This document shows positions 18,240 to 22,500 of a stretch of 22,500 nt of DNA, piece after piece. Source of the stretch: Chromera velia (taxonomy: Eukaryota > Sar > Chromeraceae); contig JAHBMJ010000523.1 in NCBI GenBank assembly GCA_018398765.1, positions 1 to 22,500 of the forward strand, read 5' to 3'. Each line of letters begins with the position of its first letter. Positions within the stretch are counted from its first letter, which is position 1. A model generated the notes under the pieces. It ran no database searches and had not been told where the DNA came from. It worked only from the letters and a program-made list of their open reading frames with translations. Position numbers and translations under genes: made by a program.

Positions 18240-21200
18240 TCATTTTACCTTCTCTGTTTTCCATGGCCCCGGCTCACCCACAACACAGCTTGATCGATAC
18301 ACAAATGCACCACTTGGCGTTGCTGTGTGGAACGCCAACAACATTTGAGATCGACGTCGCAGCACATCTAGAGCCTGGGCGTGTGGAGCATCTGAGCGCT
18401 GACCAGACCCCCATAACGGTTCAGTGCCGCCCCTCGTCATTTTTCTCTCCTTATGTCTTGAGATCAAACGCGGAAACGTCCCGTCTCCCGAGTCCCCACT
18501 CATGCCGAAACGCTTCAGATTTGACTGCTCGTCCGAGGAGAAACGGGGAGAGGGCAGCATTGATTTCTTCCCATCAAACGCCAAGGGAAAGCTGCTACAC
18601 GACCTTGCGGCGACCTGTCCATTCCTTTCATTCTCCGTCCCAAAAAAAGGAACCTTCTGTCCCCGTGCCTCGTCACTCTCGCTCGCTGTCGTAATGGTCT
18701 TCCGTAGAGAATGCAAAGGAACGCGACAATCCGCCTCCGTGTCTCTCAAATTCCACTCGTTCCTTCTCTCTACTTCCAACTCTGCCTGAAGGCAGAACGG
18801 AAGAAGTTCACACAGATGCACAAACCTCTCCGGCCCCTGTGCTCTCAACAACACTGAGTCCTCATCTCCTTCGAAGTCCATCACATCATCAAAGGGCAAA
18901 ACCGATTTTAGTGAGTGGTGAAATCGTTCGGATTGGTCCCAACCCGCATCATCTGAAGAAAACGCAGAAATGTCAAAAACACCAACTCCTTCTCCACGTC
19001 CCCGATGACCTTCACTCCAATTCAGAGGTTCCTCTCGGCAACAAACCCCCTCTCGGGAGGAATCTCCACTCTGATCAGTACGTCTCTCCTCAACATCTGT
19101 ATACCCGTACTCTTCCTCTCCCTCTTCCTCTCTCAAACCCAGCTGCGAGAAGGGCCTCTTCAGGAAATTCGTCTGTTGCACTCGTATTCTCTCTGTCTCT
19201 GTCTCTGCCTCCCACGCCCGCCTCTCTTTTTCCACTGCTCCCACTGCTTTCTCGCCTCCTGCTTCAATCAAAAGACCGCTCTCCAACAGCAACCCCTCTG
19301 TTGTCCCTCTATCTACCTTCTTCCACCCCTTCCTCCATGGTCTCTGCAACTTATCCTCTTCCAACAAAACACGAGACAAAGGGAGGGAACTCGGAGCAAA
19401 GCGATGCAACGACAAATCGGCGCCTCGCACCCTCATTGCCAGAGGAAATCTGCAAACAAAAGCCCATTTCAACACAACCGGGGACAAGGGAGTGTTCACG
19501 TAAAGCTGCAATGAGTCATCTGCAATAGAGATAAAGGAGACAGACCGAAAACCGCAAACAACAGATCATAACAGCGAAAGAAATCACACGACCCCTCCCA
19601 CCCGACACGAAGGAAAAAAACACCTACCAAACGCACCAACGGACAAGAAGAAGAATTTCCTCCAACCCAACCAACATGATCTCTTTCATCCATGTACATC
19701 CAGGCCCTTTACCAAGCACTCTGTCATGCACACCTACACACACCTACACCTACACTTACACACACCTACACACACACGCACACAGCTCACCTTGCTGCTG
19801 TCCATGCTCTTTCACGCTTCCTGTACAGATCTGTTCTCCACAAAGTCCCTTCTGTCGTCCCACGCCTCCCCTCCTGTCGTCTGGTTTCATTTGCTCTCTC
19901 TCCAATCTCAAAAGAATGCCTTGCTTGATCGAGAAACTCATCGAGACACTCCAAAAAATAAGTCGCAACTTCAGGGGCACTCGCCATCCCACCCGCACCT
20001 CGGAGGCAGGCAGCCACTTGGGGATTTGAAAGGCCCGACTGTAACGCTTTCCTCAAAACTGCAGACGCAGAGGAAAGACCTCGGTCCTCCAACCCGTCCA
20101 ACAAAATGAGGGCATCGGCAATCATACAGAGGCGCAGGTCCAGAGAGAGAAGGTGAGAGGAGGAACCGAAACGTCTGAGCAGTCTGCCCAGAAGGGACAC
20201 GACCGAGGTGACAACACCCTCATCCAAATCGGCATCTGGTCTTTCTACTGTCCCGTCCCCCCACTGGTTGAGACTTTCTCTACGGCCTGACGACAGTGTG
20301 ACCTCTCTCGGAAGAAGAAGAAGAAAGTCTGTGAGAAAATCCCCGCAGATCTGCAAGAATGAAGTCATAGACGATGGAGACAAACAAACAAACAAACAAA
20401 TGAACAAACAAAGAAACAAATGAACAAAAAGGAGCATAATCCAAGAAAGAAAGGGGGGTGAGGCTCTGGCAACACAATTCATGAAAGGAAAAAACAAGCT
20501 GGGAACTCTTCCGTCACCCCGATCGGAGAATAATTCTGATTGACACAAACCAATTCCCGCCTGATGCCGATGCAGTGAAAAACAGCGAGCTCGAAAGAAA
20601 CGAGGGGTCCCAGTAATCAGCTTGAAAGAATGAATGGATAAATGAATGAATGATAATGACAGTAAAAAAGAAAAACACTGCATTCGCCTGACCTGAGCCC
20701 CCCGAATGATTTCCTCTCTCCGAGACAGACTCCAGAGATCCTTCAAGAAGCTGCAACTCGATGTGGTAGCCTTTTGTATACATGATGCGAGAGGAACAGT
20801 ACTGTTTTCCTCCCTTTCCTCTCTGATTTCTGTTTCTCCTTTAGCAAAATTCACTCCCACTCTCGTTTTGGTATCCCTTTCGCATCGTACCTGTCCCTCT
20901 TGTTGCTGTCTCAACTGAACAAAAACAAAGAGCGAAGACTCCAGTACATCCATTGCGTGTGCTATCGACAAGAAGACGTCTCCGCGGCTGGTGCTTCGGC
21001 TTGGCGCAGTGGGATCTTCAGCTGAGGAGGCCACGGAGCGGAGAAATTCCGAAACGACAGGGACGGACAGACGGACAGTTTCAGACTGGGAGGAAGAGCT
21101 TTCACCATCTTGTTCTTCAGTGTTGCTCCTCGTCCAGAGAGACACGCATCGTGAGAGAGCTGCCATTTGAGCTGCTTCCTCGGCGTGCTCTGCCGTTCTC

Positions 21201-22500
21201 TTCCTTCCTTCCAGAGCTTCAACGACCCTCCTTTCTCCCTGCTTCCTCTCATCTTCCTCCTCTGCAACACTTGACACCTTTTTCTCTCTATCAGACGGCA
21301 AAGTCGGAAAGGACGTGCCGACACTAGAAAGCACTTTGCTCATTCGTTGCTTTCTCACGTGCTGCAGTTTTCGGATGCGGGTCTCCGCTAGAGAATGGAG
21401 ACGGGGGAGGGAGAGAAAGGACCGTGAAGATGAAGCCTGGCTATCGGAGGATTTACTTCCCTTGTCGTCCTCTGGGGCAGGATGGGGGCCCTCTCTGTGG
21501 AGGCTGTGGACGCGCAGAAGAGCGGCGTCTTCAAGGATCTCCAGCTGCATCGGGGATAGAAGAGAAGGATCGAAGGATTTGGTGGTACTGAGGCCAGGAG
21601 AAGACGACGCGTTCTAATTCATTCTGACAGGGTTCAATGTCTGAGTGAGGGATGCCACAGAAGTCTGCCTGCCGTTGTTTGTGTGTGCCTTGAGCGACAA
21701 GGCGTGTCGACCAAGTCTTCTGTGTACAAACAAACAATTGATTTACAGAGGGAGAGAGGGCAGCACACTCGGAAGAGAGAATGAAATGGCAAAAAGGGGC
21801 TGCAGCTGAAGGTGTGCGTGCATCTGGAGGTTGAAACCATCTTCGCGTGTGCTCCATGGCCGTATTTACCTTAGAGATCTTCAAACACGGCTCGACAACA
21901 AAGACGGGGAGACTCGACTTAGCTTCATTATGTCCCCCTGCTGACTGACTGACTGACTGACTGACTGACCAATTTCAACGTCGAGAGCCCTTTCGAAGGG
22001 AGGGCTTCTATGCGGGATTCCGAAAGGTTCAGGGGAAGAGGACAGTGCCCCAAAGTTACACACATCTGCGGAACAGTCAGACAGCGTCCAGGCAATCAGT
22101 CATGGATGGGCTTGCCTCCACCTCTATACTCGCGATACGTGGGTCCTCTTTCTGTTTTTTCTACTGAACATGTCCTTCTCCTTTCACACACCCCGATACG
22201 AAGCCCGAAAAGGCAAGAAAGGCAAACACAAGAAACGAAAAAATCGGGGGGAAGCAACAAAAACCAGAGAACGCTGTTTTCCTTCCCATTTGCCCCCAGC
22301 TCCCAGAACGTCTCTTTGACACCAGGAGAGGCCACAAAAAAACACTCGAACAAAGCTCTAGTCTCTTCCTTCGCCCCCCCCTCCGCTCGCCTCCCCTCCT
22401 ATCGGTTGACCTACCCTGAGGAGATCTGGAATCCTTTCGAATTTGACTTTCTGGGGGAATAAAGCTTCCAGGGGTCTCCAGGGGACCACTTGAGAAGCAG
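18240..22500 (-). CDS. Multi-exon gene of unknown function, 5' partial
   Basis: Proposed exons in minus-strand order: 22500-22415 (open at the edge), 22065-21970, 21937-21870, 21719-21609, 21544-20693, 20350-19816 and 19519-18240 (stop). Phases agree at each join and give about 1008 residues. Readable segments are GPLETPGSFIPPESQIRKD, SLPVFVVEPCLKISK and CQNELER joined to LEILEDAALLRVHSL. Next come a Ser/Glu-rich charged part and a Leu-rich helical region (SVVSLLGRLLRRFG, LCMIADALILLDGLEDRG, ATYFLECLDEFLDQA). The C-terminal half is acidic and Ser/Glu/Arg-rich. Three points are weak: the 32-nt intron 21969-21938 is a GTCA repeat; donor GTCGTC at 21608 is poor; and the strong donor at 19790 does not match the phase of the acceptor at 19520, so the weaker GTGAAA at 19815 is used here. 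The helical part may be an alpha-solenoid. I do not recognise the family. Confidence 0.55.
19722..19790 (-). repeat. GT-rich tract at the start of a minus-strand intron
   Basis: Read on the minus strand, GTGAGC at 19790 is followed by GTGTGCGTGTGTGTAGGTG-type sequence for about 65 bases (CACACCTACA-type on the plus strand). This resembles the GT runs of the RING/ankyrin gene introns and again lies on the sense strand. Confidence 0.8.
20351..20692 (-). other. 342-nt intron that stays open and in frame
   Basis: The donor CAG|GTCAGG and acceptor CTTGCAG|ATC flank 342 bases, which is 114 codons, with no stop in the host frame. The translated intron is hydrophobic, low-complexity sequence (runs of Phe, Leu, Ser, Ile). 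It holds (GAAT)n-like and (AAAC)n-like simple repeats on the plus strand at about 20627-20660 and 20383-20430. It is called an intron from its composition and good splice signals. Confidence 0.65.
21941..21969 (-). repeat. (GTCA)n microsatellite at an exon junction
   Basis: Seven GTCA units on the minus strand, followed by GCAGGGGG. The repeat lies between two coding stretches in different frames. Each unit junction reads GTCAGT, like a 5' splice site, and the array ends in CAGCAG, like a 3' splice site. Confidence 0.9.

Noticed and set aside
18839..19528. 229-codon plus-strand frame, Ser/Pro/Leu-rich
   Set aside because: It is antisense to the 19519-18240 exon, whose acidic codons give Ser/Leu/Pro on the other strand.
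22010..22462. 150-codon plus-strand frame near the right edge
   Set aside because: The minus strand offers two exons here with GT-AG signals and matching phase; the plus frame has no start context or domain.

Overview
The window is nuclear DNA of a eukaryotic microbe. Genes are cut by GT-AG introns, simple-sequence repeats fill many introns, and the 3' end of a LINE-type retrotransposon and a fold-back element lie between genes. The spliced frames, a VWA plus alpha-kinase fusion, GCATGC-type motifs and (CT)n(GT)n introns suggest an alga or protist, perhaps an alveolate such as a chromerid. That placement is an inference; nothing here fixes the species.

Layout. (1) 3-6787, plus strand: a six-exon gene, open at the left edge, for a RING-finger protein with ankyrin-like repeats, probably an E3 ubiquitin ligase. 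Splice phases agree at all five junctions. (2) About 6880-7590: an AT-rich fold-back element made of two long imperfect inverted arms. (3) 7600-8995: no gene I can support. (4) 9388-8996, minus: the last two exons of a small one-membrane-segment protein. (5) 12133-9701, minus: a von Willebrand A plus alpha-kinase gene (VwkA/eEF2K-like class) with one unresolved reading-frame break. (6) 12134-12825: a divergent promoter region with a TATA-like run and TGCATGC motifs. (7) 12826-15306, plus: an 826-residue charged coiled-coil protein containing a 30-bp minisatellite. (8) 16622-17559, plus: the 3' end of a 5'-truncated LINE with an (ATCA)n tail. (9) 17560-18239: an AT-rich island that shares words with the fold-back element. 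(10) 22500-18240, minus: a multi-exon gene of unknown function, open at the right edge.

The genes do not form an obvious pathway. The most distinctive features are at the level of gene structure. About half of the 5' splice sites have C at +3 (GTC), and most acceptors read TGCAG. One intron holds a decayed second copy of its own 3' splice site and exon start. A (GTCA)n microsatellite sits exactly where a 32-nt mini-intron or a frame shift must be assumed. A 342-nt intron is stop-free and in frame. All exon models were made by eye from frames, splice signals and phase, without transcript data.
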